Shown here in pieces: positions 9,395 through 19,728 of a stretch of DNA of 64,000 nucleotides. The notes beneath the pieces were generated by a model. The model was not told the DNA's origin. It saw only the letters and a program-made list of their open reading frames with translations, and searched no databases. Within the stretch, counting starts at the first letter, position 1, and each line of letters begins with the position of its first letter. Origin of the DNA: Musa acuminata AAA Group (Eukaryota > Streptophyta > Magnoliopsida > Zingiberales > Musaceae); NCBI RefSeq assembly GCF_036884655.1, contig NC_088356.1:11514001-11578000 (forward strand). The letters run 5' to 3'. A program made the translations under genes and the position numbers.

Positions 9395-10996
9395 ATGGCA
9401 TACGCCGGAAACCAAGAGGGCCATTCTATTACACGTCCACCCATGTTCAATGGGACGGACTACACCTATTGGAAGACCCGAATAAGGATATTTCTTATTT
9501 CTATGGATTTTGAACTTTGGAATCTTGTCGAAAACGGATTTTCGAAGTCTTCTCTTCCAATGATCGATTGGAATGAATTGGAGAAGAAGGCTTTCGCTCT
9601 TAATGCAAAAGCTATGAATGCCTTATTTTGTGCACTTGATAAAAATGAGTTTAACCGTGTTTCGACTTGTGAAACCGCATTTGATATTTGGCACACACTC
9701 GAAGTGACTCACGAAGGCACAAGTAGAGTGAAAGAGTCAAAAATCAATCTTCTGTTACATTCTTTCGAACTTTTCCGGATGAAACCGAGTGAGACCATTG
9801 GCGACATGTTTACCCGTTTCACGGATGTCGTCTACGGTCTAAAAGGACTCGGAAAAAGTTTTTCAGATTTTGAGCTCGTAAATAAGATTCTAAGATCCAT
9901 TCCTAAGAGTTGGGATCCTAAAGTCACTGCTATTCAAGAGGCGAAAGATCTAAGCAACTTCCCTCTTGAAGAACTAATCGGGTCATTAATGACCTACGAG
10001 ATGACCTACAAAGCTCATGAAGAGCAAGAAGACATCCTTCCAAAGAACAGGAAGGATATGACACTTAGAACTTCAGAAGACCACTTGAGAGAAAACTCAA
10101 GTGATGAGGACTATGATGATGACTTGGCACTTCTAACAAGAAAATTTAAAAAATTCATTAAAAGAAACAAGTTTAAGAATGACGCAAAAAATAAACTTGA
10201 ACCCAAAAATGACCAAGTTATTTGCTATGAGTGCAAAAAGCCGAGACACTACAAGAGTGATTGTCCCCAAGCCAAAAAGAGAACATCAAAGAAGAAGGCG
10301 CTCAAAGCAACGTGGGATGACTCGAGCGCGTCCGAAGAAGAGGAGTCCAACACCGAGCAAGTTGCTCACTCCGCCTTAATGGCCATCGGAGAGGAGGTAA
10401 CGAATTTAATAGATGCAGATTTATCATTTGATGAATTATTAAATGCCTTCCATGACTTATTTGATGAATGCAAGATTATTGGTAGAAAATACAACTTGCT
10501 AAAAAAGGAGCATGACGGTCTTACTTGTAATTTTGATAAGTTAAAAGCTGAATATCATGATAGTTTAGGCTCATGCATAAAATGCCATGATCTAAAAACT
10601 CTCCAAAAGGAAAACTTGCTACTTAAGGACATCTTGAAGAAATTCGAGGTTGGTAGCAAGTCATTGAACATGATTCTTGCAAACAAGGGTCACGTTCCCA
10701 AAAGAAGTGGAATTAGATTTGTGAGAAGTCCTCACCAAAATCCAACCACCTTCATAAAAGGCCCCATCTTACATGTTCGACACCAAAGCAAATGCAACTT
10801 TTGTTGCAAACTTGGACACAAAACGTATTATTGTCCATTCAAGAAAATTAGTCCGAATAAATTAATTTGGGTTCCTAAAGGAACCATGACAAATTTTATG
10901 CAACATGATAAACAATATAGATCTATTTTGAGGCACCCAAAAGCAAATGGGTACCTAAAAATCATCCTTTCCTGTAAAGACAAAAAATTATTATAA
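9395..10996 (+). CDS. Sirevirus Gag (copy A, C-terminus frameshifted)
   Basis: The start ATG at 9395 is 50 bp after the LTR and opens a 533-codon frame. The first 200 or so residues match the UBN2-type Gag of copia elements (PPMFNGTDYTYWK; WNELEKKAFALNAKAMNAL; PKSWDPKVTAIQEAKDL). Then come an acidic stretch, a zinc knuckle (CYECKKPRHYKSDC), a predicted coiled-coil-like helical part and a second Cys/His cluster (CNFCCKLGHKTYYC). Gag packages the RNA into virus-like particles in the cytoplasm. Copy B shows that one T was lost in a T-run near 10928, so the last 25 or so codons here are out of frame compared with B. The rest of the frame is open. Confidence 0.88.
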   Translation: MAYAGNQEGHSITRPPMFNGTDYTYWKTRIRIFLISMDFELWNLVENGFSKSSLPMIDWNELEKKAFALNAKAMNALFCALDKNEFNRVSTCETAFDIWHTLEVTHEGTSRVKESKINLLLHSFELFRMKPSETIGDMFTRFTDVVYGLKGLGKSFSDFELVNKILRSIPKSWDPKVTAIQEAKDLSNFPLEELIGSLMTYEMTYKAHEEQEDILPKNRKDMTLRTSEDHLRENSSDEDYDDDLALLTRKFKKFIKRNKFKNDAKNKLEPKNDQVICYECKKPRHYKSDCPQAKKRTSKKKALKATWDDSSASEEEESNTEQVAHSALMAIGEEVTNLIDADLSFDELLNAFHDLFDECKIIGRKYNLLKKEHDGLTCNFDKLKAEYHDSLGSCIKCHDLKTLQKENLLLKDILKKFEVGSKSLNMILANKGHVPKRSGIRFVRSPHQNPTTFIKGPILHVRHQSKCNFCCKLGHKTYYCPFKKISPNKLIWVPKGTMTNFMQHDKQYRSILRHPKANGYLKIILSCKDKKLL

Positions 10997-11795
10997 GCTG
11001 GAGCAAGAAATAATATCCTGCTCCTTGGATTCTCGATATTCATGACCCGAAGTCCAAAATGGAACTCGCAATGCTCTCTACCCCAAATAACAAAAGAGGA
11101 TTAGAAAATTAAAATCACAAATACGATTTGAATACAATCCTATTTGATTTCTCAGAATTGGAAACTCATGATTCCTAATTCACATATCCTCTGGATTTTC
11201 GAACCCATCAATTTCATCCGTTCGTAACTTTCGAATCCAATTCTATATCATAAACTGACTAAGTTTGTCATGAACTTTCAAGGCTTACCAACTTGAACAA
11301 TCTATCACAAACATGTGTACGACATTGAGAGTATGCATCTTGATCGTGCAAAAATTCTTATTCTTACGTAATTACGTAAGTGAAGTTGATTGTTCCACAA
11401 ATAAAAAGTCAAAAACATTCAAGACTATGCTCACTACCTGTAGCGGTTGAACCGCCCCAGCTGGAGGTAGCACCTCCAACTGTCACGTGTTGCAAGCGGT
11501 TGCACTGCCCCAGCCAGAGGTGCAACCGCCCGCAACTCTGCCCTTTCTAACCCAAGCTAGGGCCGGCGGTGAAACCGACCCCAACTCACTCCCTTCCCCT
11601 CTTTACTCTTCCAAAACTCCTCAATCCCCATTTCTCCCCTCATAGCATCCCAAATACTCCTCATTTTGGAGCAAAACATCAACAATCCTTCCCTCTCCTG
11701 AAGATCTCACTAAGATATTCTCTAAGAAGCCCTTAAAATTCTGTTTTTGATTCATTTACTCTTGCTCATCACTATTCTTCTAAATAGCAGTAGTT
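10997..11795. other. Spacer between gag and ORF2 of Sirevirus copy A
   Basis: No ORF. About 11440-11580 carries several of the same GGTTGNACCGCC near-palindromes as the LTR. This is where protease, integrase and reverse transcriptase would be expected in an autonomous relative; none is detectable. Confidence 0.6.
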
Positions 11796-12785
11796 ATGGG
11801 ATCTAGAAGATCCTCAAGGGACAAAGGGAAGAGGAGATTAGTGGAAGATTTTGATCTCACCCTTTTCGATTCAAAATACCATGCTGAAAAGTTTTCCTCT
11901 TTCAAACTTAGGAGTGTCAATAAGGGAAAACATATAGATTTAAATGAACTAAGAGACTTAGAGACAATCCAATGGTTTGCAAATTTAGATCTACTCCCTA
12001 TTTTGCAAATTAATGAACCCATCTATCTAAGACTTGTTAGATTGTTTTACAACAACATACAAATAGATGAAGAAGAAAGAATGTCTACCTATCTTTTAGG
12101 ACAACACATCTCCATTACAGATAAATTCATTTGCGACATGATAGGCATTCCCATAAAAAGTAGAGGACTTTACTTTAGAGGATCATGGGATGATGAAACT
12201 ATTGGAACAACATATGTTGAAGCCTTAGGAACAATTTTCGCCAATCCCAACTTAGCATTTGTACCTAAAAGTTGTGAACATCTACTGCCTCTAAACACTA
12301 AGGTACTTCATCATATCCTAACTAGCATCATTCTCCCTAAACAATACCATCATGATGAAGTAAGCCAATTAGAATTAGGAACTATGTATTTGATTATGAA
12401 AGGACATGACATCTGTCTTGGTTATCTTATCCAACAAAACATGTTAGAACTATCTAAGAAAGACATGATGCTCCCATATGGTGGTATAATCACTAGAATA
12501 ATGAAAGCCTACGATATTCTAATACCGCCGGAAGAAGAAGTAATAAAAGTAGATAGGTTTAGCATAATAAATAAAAATCTACTTCACCGATTAAGATGTT
12601 TTTATAGAAACAGTAACTGGGTTAGAATGCCTAGAAGAACCGATCCCCCTCAACCTGAACCAGAACCGGAAACACCAGTCTTTAGGGGTACCCAATCTCC
12701 TCCGATCTGTCCCTTTGAGGAAACACATCCATTTGAGCAAACTCATACAACATCTGTCGAAGATATTTGGATTCGGATGGACTGA
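11796..12785 (+). CDS. ORF2 of Sirevirus copy A, 'putative plant transposon protein' type, 329 aa
   Basis: An uninterrupted 329-codon frame. Its first 30 residues are basic (GSRRSSRDKGKRRLVEDF). It continues with a block starting near residue 75 (IYLRLVRLFYNNIQIDEEER), then LLGQHISITDKFICDMIGIP, VLHHILTSIILPK, and a late LPYGGIITRIMKAYDILIP, ending in a Pro/Glu-rich tail. The order (peptide about a 'FYNN' strand, 'I..MIGIP', 'LHH.....LLP', 'LPYG..LTRI') fits the family known as putative plant transposon protein (Pfam PF20167-like); this is judged by eye. Its function is unknown. It lies where pol would be, in sense orientation. It is not an envelope-like protein: no signal peptide or membrane segment is seen. 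Confidence 0.7.
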   Translation: MGSRRSSRDKGKRRLVEDFDLTLFDSKYHAEKFSSFKLRSVNKGKHIDLNELRDLETIQWFANLDLLPILQINEPIYLRLVRLFYNNIQIDEEERMSTYLLGQHISITDKFICDMIGIPIKSRGLYFRGSWDDETIGTTYVEALGTIFANPNLAFVPKSCEHLLPLNTKVLHHILTSIILPKQYHHDEVSQLELGTMYLIMKGHDICLGYLIQQNMLELSKKDMMLPYGGIITRIMKAYDILIPPEEEVIKVDRFSIINKNLLHRLRCFYRNSNWVRMPRRTDPPQPEPEPETPVFRGTQSPPICPFEETHPFEQTHTTSVEDIWIRMD

Positions 12786-13184
12786 TTCGAACAAAGACAA
12801 GAACGGCTTGAACAAAGACAAGAATGGCTTGAACATCGACAAGATCAAATCCTATCTGAGCTGCAGCAAATTCATCGACAATTTGACTCTTTATTTAGGC
12901 ACTTTAATTTTTCACCTCATGAATGAGCTTGTATGAACACAATCACCTATTGTTATTGTAAACTCCTTATGTTACTCACCATGATGGGCTTTGCCTTGAT
13001 CCTTGATATGGTTACCTGATATATTTTTGAGCATATGCAGAGTTACAAACATCTCTCATTGTTTATCTCGGATCTTACATTGAAACTAAATGTTTTGAAA
13101 ACCTTGTGCCTTGATTTCCATGATAAATATAATTTGAGAAAATGATATACCAATGCAGTTGATAAGTCATGACATTGCCATGAT

Positions 13185-13292
13185 ATTAACACTAAACATC
13201 AACTAGCTGATATTTTTACAAAACCTCTAAGTGAAGAACAATTTGATTTCATAAGAAGAGAATTAGGAATGTTGATGTGTCCGAATACATAA
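13185..13292 (+). pseudogene. RNase H C-terminal tail, remnant of copia pol
   Basis: The 35-codon frame contains KHQLADIFTKPLSEEQF and RRELGM, the conserved end of copia RNase H/pol, followed by a TAA stop. It is the only pol sequence left and shows that the element descends from an autonomous copia by internal replacement. Confidence 0.85.
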
Positions 13293-13905
13293 ACTAGTTA
13301 AAATTATTTTTCGGACTTTATTGAATGATCAAATCACGTGATTGCCATTACATGCCTAAATAACATGTTGTAAATTATGTGTTGAATACAAAAATGTTTT
13401 GTCTTCATGATTGTATTTGAAAATTTGTAGCATAGTCTTGTCCGAATGCATGAAAGTGTTCATTTCATTTTCGGATTCGCTTAACAATTGGAATGCTAAA
13501 AATCGGATTTTCTCATACACTCTTATGAAAAATATTTTTCTGAAATGGATTTGATGAAATGATTCCTGCTTATGAATTCCATCCTGAAATATGGATGATA
13601 GTATTTTTACTTGCAAAGAGCGGTTTCACACACATATCTTGACTCAAAGTAAACTCACAAATAGCTGGTATCACAAATGACTTTCCTCCTTCATGCAAAA
13701 AGATTATAACAAATAAAAAGGAAGAAGTATTCAAAGCAATCTACGTATCATGCCTTCCTTTATATGCTTGATTTCCTATCACTTACTATTGGAAAATAAC
13801 AGAACCGAGTAAAGGCATGAACAATTATCGCACTTATGCTCAAAATTTACTTATATTGTTCTCTTGGTATCACAACTACCATGCTTTTTGTTGATGACAA
13901 AGGGG

Positions 13906-14058
13906 GAGAAATATATGAATTGATGCTATACACACTAATGCTATAATTATGCCATGCTTGCATCACCGAGAAATATATGAATTGATGCTATACACACTGA
14001 TGCTATGATTATGCCATGCTTGCATCACCAAGAGATATATGAACAGATGCTATGATTA
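13906..14058. repeat. 62-bp tandem repeat, 2.5 units
   Basis: Units 13906-13967 and 13968-14029 and a partial third begin GAGAAATATATGAATTGATG and end GCTTGCATCACC. Also present in Sirevirus copy B. Confidence 0.85.
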
Positions 14059-14411
14059 ATTTGCATTATGCCTTGTTTGTATCGTGTCAAGATATCAAAC
14101 AAAAAACTTGCATCGTAATTTTACGAGTTGATATCTTACCATGTGATGAAATGCAATACTTGCTAAAATATTTGAAATGTGTGCATCATGTAATGATATC
14201 AAAATCTTACTTCGCAGCTTTACATGTTGATATCTTACAATATGATGAATTGCTACTATTACCATCATTCAAACTTGTAATGTAAAATTTGAAAATGAAT
14301 GTCAAGCCTTGACATCATCTTCAAAGAGATACATCATGATGGGAATCAAGACAGGGGGAGTTAGGGTTAACTCCATTATCAATTGATTGTCATCATAAAA
14401 AAGGGGGAGAT

Positions 14412-16114
14412 TGTTGAATCTCGGATTTTGATGATGAAGTCAATTGTCATTTGTTGTCTAATCTGTATGTTGAGATAAGTGTGTAGGATTAACTACAATG
14501 AAAGTAAGACATGCAGCAGGAGTTGCGCCGGAGTCATGACAATGATCACGTTGGGAGTTCGAGAGTTCGACGGAAGTTCGGACAGTCGTCGGAGGTTCTG
14601 CTGGAACAAATCCGAGAAGTCCATAAGCTTGCCAAAGAAGCTCGTCGGAACTCGCCAAGTGAATCGTCGCAAGTTTAGGAGTTTGCTGGAAGTTCGCAGG
14701 AGCATCACCGAGGGTTTATCGGATGATCGACGGAAGTTCGCCGGAAGCTCGCCGGAAGAAGCGATTGACGCACCGGAGCAAGTTACAGTAAATGTCTTAG
14801 GGAATATCGTAGTTAGCATAATGATTAAGTTGGAAATGGGAGGTGATCCCATTAACTTAATCTTGGGGCAATTGGGCCCCTGAAAAACCCAAATTGGGCC
14901 GAATGGATCAACCCATTCGGACCCTGATTTCTGCCAGGCGATTGAACCGCCCAAGGCAGGAGGTTGCACCGCCTGGGCTCAGTCCCCGAGCGAGACTGGG
15001 CGGTGCAACCTCCCCTGACAGGAGGTGGCACCGCTTGAGCTCGGTCTTCGAGCTCTGCCAAGCGGTGCAATCGCCTCAGTCAGGAGGTGCAACCGCCTGA
15101 GCTCGGTCTTCGAGCTCTGGCAGGAGGTGCAACCGCCCCTGACAGGAGGTAGGACCGCCCAGAGGCTCAGTCTTTGAGCTCTGCCAGGCGGTGCAACCGC
15201 TCCAGTCAGGAGGTGCAACCGCCTGATCCCGGAATTCCGGGAATTGACAGTTTTGAGCTCCAAATTTGAACTGGGTTGGGGCCTATAAATACCCTACCCA
15301 TTCAGCACTGAAAGAGCATGAACTTACACTAAAATCTTGATCTTTTTCTATGATTCTTAGAGCTCAAAATTGTTGTAAAGGCCAAAAGTTCTTCTCCCTC
15401 TTTTTTTCTAAGTTCTGAGTTGTAAAGAGATGAGAGAAAATTCTGTAAGGGTTGTCTCCTAAGCCCGTCAAAAGGAGTGAAACTGTAAAAGGGTGGTTGG
15501 CCTTCACCTATTGAAGGAAGGCCTCTAGTTGACGTCGGTGACCTCGTCGGTGGAGGAAGCCAAAAGTGGAGTAGGTCAAGATTGACCGAACCACTCTAAA
15601 TCTCGGTTTGCATTTACTTTGAGCATCTTATCTTTACTGCAAACCTCCTCAATAGCTTACTGACTTCTGTGTTTTTACGAACGTGTTTCAAAGTTCAGTG
15701 CTTTCTGAATCGGGGTTTAAGACGCAAATCAGTTTTATCGAACGAACGTCGTATTTCAGTTTGCGCTTACATTCTGATTTCCATTATAACTGCAAACTGC
15801 CTTTATATCTTTGCTTTAACTACATCTCGCCGTATCTCAAGTTAAAGTAGTTTACAAATCAGCTTTTATACCAAAATCGCTTTTATCGTACGAACGTCGT
15901 ATTTCAGTTTGCGCTTATATTCTGATTTCCATCATAACTGCAAACTGCGTTCATATCTTTGCTTCATCTCTCCTAGTCAAAAGTTGAAGTGATTTACGAA
16001 TCAGCTTTCTTACCAAAATCACTTCTATCGAACGAACGCAGTTTTCGATTTTAATCGCAGAAGGTTTTTCGCTGCACTAATTCACCCCCCCTCTTAGTGC
16101 TCTTGATCCTAACA
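14412..16114 (+). repeat. 3' LTR of Sirevirus copy A
   Basis: 1703 bp, TGTTGAATC...CCTAACA, followed by ACTAT. It is shorter than the 5' LTR by about one near-palindrome array unit. Otherwise it is very similar with scattered substitutions. Confidence 0.92.
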
Positions 16115-16119
16115 ACTAT
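16115..16119. repeat. Target site duplication ACTAT, right (Sirevirus copy A)
   Basis: Matches 7571-7575. The gypsy reading frame continues directly afterwards with IKFPT. Confidence 0.9.
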
Positions 16120-19100
16120 CAAATTCCCGACTCACGCCGGGGTCGGGGAAGTCACGGGAAGCCCCCGAGAATCCAGGCGTTGCTACTTAACCGTCGTCTC
16201 GTTAAACAAGAGGGCGAGGATCGAATCTCCGCTGGAGGATCCTCGGGAGATGAAGAGACTGACCCCCCATCCCGAGCCAAGGGAATCCACCGTCGACTTG
16301 CCGTTGCTAGAAGAGCGTCCGGATCAGACGGTCAAAATCGGGTTGGAGTTACCCGAGCAGGAACGAAAGCAGCTTGTCGGTCTCCTACAGGAAAATGCCG
16401 ACGTCTTTGCCTGGTCGCCATCTGACATGACGGGCGTCGACCCAGAGGTCGCGCAACATCGCCTCAACATCTCACCCGACGCTCGCCCGGTAAAGCAAAA
16501 GCCCAGGCGCCAGGCCCCTGATCAGCAACTCGCCATACGAGAAGAAGTGGACCAACTTTTAGCGACCGGCTTCATAGAAGAAGCCAGATACCCGCGATGG
16601 CTATCCAATGTAGTCCTCGTAGGGAAACACAATGGAAACTGGAGGATGTGCGTTGACTACACCAGCCTCAACAATGCATGCCCTAAAGATTGCTACCCCC
16701 TCCGAAAGATCGACCAGTTGGTAGACGCCACAGCCGGACACGCCCGCCTCTCATTTATGGATGCCTTCTCAGGATACAACAAGATCAGAATAGCGCTCGA
16801 AGACTAAGAGCACACAGCCTTCCTCACCGATCAAGGGGTATACTTTTATAAAGTCATGCCTTTCGGATTGAAGAACGCCGGGGCTACGTACCAAAGAACA
16901 GTGAACAAGATGTTCGCCCACCAGATCGGGCGAAACATGGAAGTTTACGTTGACGACATGATCGTGAAAAGCCAAGAGGGAAGAACTCATCTTACCGACC
17001 TGGTCGAGACATTCGCCACGCTACGCAGGTTCGGCATGCGTCTCAACCCCGCGAAGTGCGCTTTCGGCGTCACCTCGGGAAAATTCCTCGGGTTCATCAT
17101 ACACGAAAGAGGGATCGATGCCAACCCAGAGAAGGTCCAGGTAATTGTCAACATGCAGTCGCCTCGGACGATCAAAGACCTGCAGCGCCTTAACGGGAGA
17201 CTCGTCGCCATGTCACACTTCCTTGCCCGATCGGGCGATCGCTGCCTCCCCTTCTTCAGGGCGCTGAAGAACCCGAAGAATTTTCAATGGACGGCGGAGT
17301 ACGAGGAAGCCTTCAAGCAAATGAAGCAACACTTGGCCAGCCTCCCCCGACTTGCCTCTGTCTCTCCCGGGGAAAAGCTCGGCCTCTACTTGGCTGCCTC
17401 CCAACACGCAGTCAGTTCTGTTCTGATCAAAGAAAACTCCGGCGAGCAGCTACCGGTCTACTACGTCAGCCATGTCCTAAACGGGCCGGAGGAACGATAC
17501 CCACCGATTGAGAAACTGGCACTAGCGCTTGTGCTATCAGCCCGGAAGCTACGCCCCTACTTCCAGGCTCACCCAGTGGAGGTCATCACCGACCAACCAC
17601 TTCGACAGGTCTTGTCTAAATTTGATGTTGCGGGACGTCTTCTCAAATGGGCGGTGGAGCTCGGCGAGCATGACGTACGATACGTGCCCAAAACTGCCAT
17701 CAAAGCCCAATCCGTGGCCGACTTCATCACAGAATTAACCCAGACCGAGGACACGGATCTGGAGCAACCTCCTGAACCATGGGTCTTGCACGTGGATGGG
17801 TCAGCCAACTCAAAGGGCGTCGGTGCAGGGCTGGTGCTGTGGTCTCCCGACGGACGATCATTCGAGCGCTCCCTCCGCTTCGGGTATCAAGCCACCAACA
17901 ACGAGACAGAATATGAGGCACTCCTAGCCGGACTCAGGTTGGCCCTCGAAATGCAAGTGGATGCCTTACACGTCCTCACCGACTCGCAGCTGGTAGCCGA
18001 ACAACTCAGCGGCGGATATGAGGCTTGGGACCCAGTCATGGCCAAGTACCTGGCGCAGGTAAAGAACCTGACCACCAAGTTCTCTCACTTTGCATTATCC
18101 AATGTTCCGAGGGGAGAAAACGAGCGAGCAGACGCGCTAGCTAAACTAGCGTCGAAGCCAGCCCCCGGAGTCCGGCCCGAGATCGACGAGCTCCCTGCCC
18201 GTGCCATCGAAATCGTAGCCGCGGTCTCCGGCGGCGCTCCAATCACGTGGGTGCAGGAGTTACTATGCTTCAAGCGGGACGGGACCCTTCCTCCCGACGA
18301 GGTTGTGGCTCGGCGCCTGCGTCGCACGCATGCATGGTACTCCGAGGTGAGTGGATGGCTCTATAAGCGGTCCTTCACATACCCCCTCCTACGGTGCTTG
18401 GAGCCCGACGAAGCTCAGACGGTTCTGGCTGAAGTCCACGGGAGGGTCTGCGGGGAACACATCGGCGGGCGAACCCTGGCACACAAAATACTTCGCCAAG
18501 GTTACTACTGGCCGACCATGTGCCGCGACGCGAAGGCTTATGTGCAGCGGTGCAGTTCGTGCCAAGAACATGCCCGCACACCCCGGCAGCCCGCGATCTC
18601 GCTCACCCCCATCGATTGCGCATGGCCATTTGCGCAGTGGGGTCTGGACCTGCTCGGGCCTTTCCCACTAGCCTCGGGACAGCGGAAGTACATCGTCGTG
18701 GGAGTGGATTATTTCACAAAGTGGGTCGAGGCCGAACCACTGGCCACGATCACGGAGCGACAAATGGAGAAGTTCGTGTGGAGGAACCTGGTGACCCGGT
18801 TTGGCTTGCCTAAAACCATTATTACGGACAACGGGCCTCAGTTCGCCGGTAGAAGGTTCCGGGAGTTCTGCGCAAGCCATGGAATCCAACTAAGGTTCAG
18901 CTCGGTGGCTCACCCTCAGACGAACGGGCTGGCGTAAGTACCCAATCGATCCATTCTAGACGGGCTCAAAAGAAGAGTGTCCGCAGCCCGATTAGCCTGG
19001 ACGGACGAACTCCCGAGCGTCTTATGGTCGTTACGCACCACCCCCAAGACCGTGACTGGAGAGTCCCCCTACAGCCTCGTGTTCGGAACCGAGGTCGTCC

Positions 19101-19483
19101 TACCACCCGAGTTAGCCATCGCCACCCTTCGGACGAGAAACTACAACGAGAAAATCACGAACGAAGGACTTCGAGCCGGCCTCGACTTGCTCGAGGAGCG
19201 GCATGCCGACACGCACCTGATGGCCCTCTCTTACAAAAGAGCTGTCGCTCGGGTCTACAACCGGAAGGTACGACCCCGACCGATTAAGTTAGACGACCTA
19301 GTCCTACGTAAGACCGAGGTCAGCGACTCGACCCGCGCGAGGGGGAAGATGGCCCCCAAATGGGAGGGACCTTATCGGGTCGACAAAATAGTCTGACCGG
19401 GTACATATCGGCTCGCGACAATGGACGGTTCTCCCTTGCCGAGAACATGAAATGTCCAGAACCTTAGGAAGTTCTTTGCTTAA
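16120..19483 (+). pseudogene. Tat gypsy pol: RT, two RNase H domains, integrase; four in-frame stops
   Basis: Domain order is clear. Reverse transcriptase: RMCVDYTSLNNACPKDCYPL, MPFGLKNAGATYQR, and YVDDM near 16945. First RNase H about 17380-17720. Second, archaeal-type RNase H about 17780-18150 (HVDGSANSKGVGAGLVL; NNETEYEALL; DSQLVAEQL). Integrase zinc finger about 18440-18570 (H..H...C..C), catalytic core with Asp codons in GLDLLGPF (about 18648) and TDNGPQF (about 18829), and C-terminal GKMAPKWEGPYRV. Stops: TAA 16805-16807 in RT, TAA 18935-18937 exactly at the expected catalytic Glu of integrase (after NGLA), TGA 19394-19396 and TGA 19448-19450. The frame otherwise remains open to TAA 19481-19483, so decay is by point mutation only. 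Confidence 0.9.
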
Positions 19484-19728
19484 ATAAAGAAACTTTTCGC
19501 CTAAGGGAAGAGGAAGTTCTTCATCTAAGGAAGGAGCTTTTTCGCCCAAGGGAAGAGGAAGTCTTTTTCGCCTAAAGGAAGAAGAAGTAGACAAACAACA
19601 CACGAGAAGAAAATTTTGCTTTATATTTCAAAACTAAGAGTACAGGACTCGACCCCGACTTACAGGACTCGATCCCGACTTACAAAATTAACTAGCACCT
19701 TAAAATACAGGACCCTTCCTTATTATTA
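19484..19728. repeat. Short purine-rich degenerate repeat between gypsy pol and antisense gene
   Basis: Blocks of the type TTTTCGCCTAAGGGAAGAGGAAGT recur about four times in 19490-19590, a degenerate minisatellite. Nothing else is seen up to the stop codon of the antisense gene. Confidence 0.6.

Larger units (their letters stand above)
12786..14411. other. 3' internal region of Sirevirus copy A
   Basis: After ORF2 come a short RNase H remnant (13185-13292), AT-rich DNA, a 62-bp tandem repeat (13906-14058) and three polypurine tract-like runs with the core GGGGGAG at about 13894-13910, 14351-14360 and 14397-14411, the last being the functional position before the 3' LTR. Confidence 0.7.
2549..16114 (+). 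repeat. Segmental duplication, copy A
   Basis: From about 2549 (GTAACTGTATTAATAG) this segment runs parallel to 23788 onward (GTAAGTGTATTAATAG). It continues through the small gene, the flank, the Tat gypsy fragment and the nested Sirevirus with only scattered substitutions and indels. Both copies hold the Sirevirus at the same site in the same gypsy codon with the same ACTAT target duplication, so the duplication happened after both insertions. Relative to B, A has extra sequence at about 3527-3704, about 4060-4112 and 6332-6863, and a shorter TA microsatellite. Confidence 0.9.
7576..16114 (+). mobile_element. Sirevirus-like Ty1/copia element lacking most of pol (copy A)
   Basis: Both LTRs are complete (7576-9344 and 14412-16114, TGTTG...AACA), flanked by the 5-bp duplication ACTAT. 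The primer-binding site matches the 3' end of initiator tRNA-Met (TGGTATCAGAGC). The polypurine tract AAAAAAGGGGGAGA lies just before the 3' LTR, with extra copies of the core upstream, as in Sireviruses. The interior carries gag (9395-10996), a second sense ORF (11796-12785) and only the last 36 codons of RNase H (13185-13292). Protease, integrase and reverse transcriptase are absent. It is therefore non-autonomous and would need enzymes from a related element. Confidence 0.9.

Noticed and set aside
11796..12785. Envelope-like gene, as found downstream of pol in some Sireviruses
   Set aside because: No signal peptide, transmembrane segment or glycosylation-rich ectodomain. The blocks fit a plant transposon protein domain better.
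17213..18889. Antisense and alternate-frame ORFs within gypsy pol
   Set aside because: They are shadows of the well-supported pol frame in GC-rich DNA.
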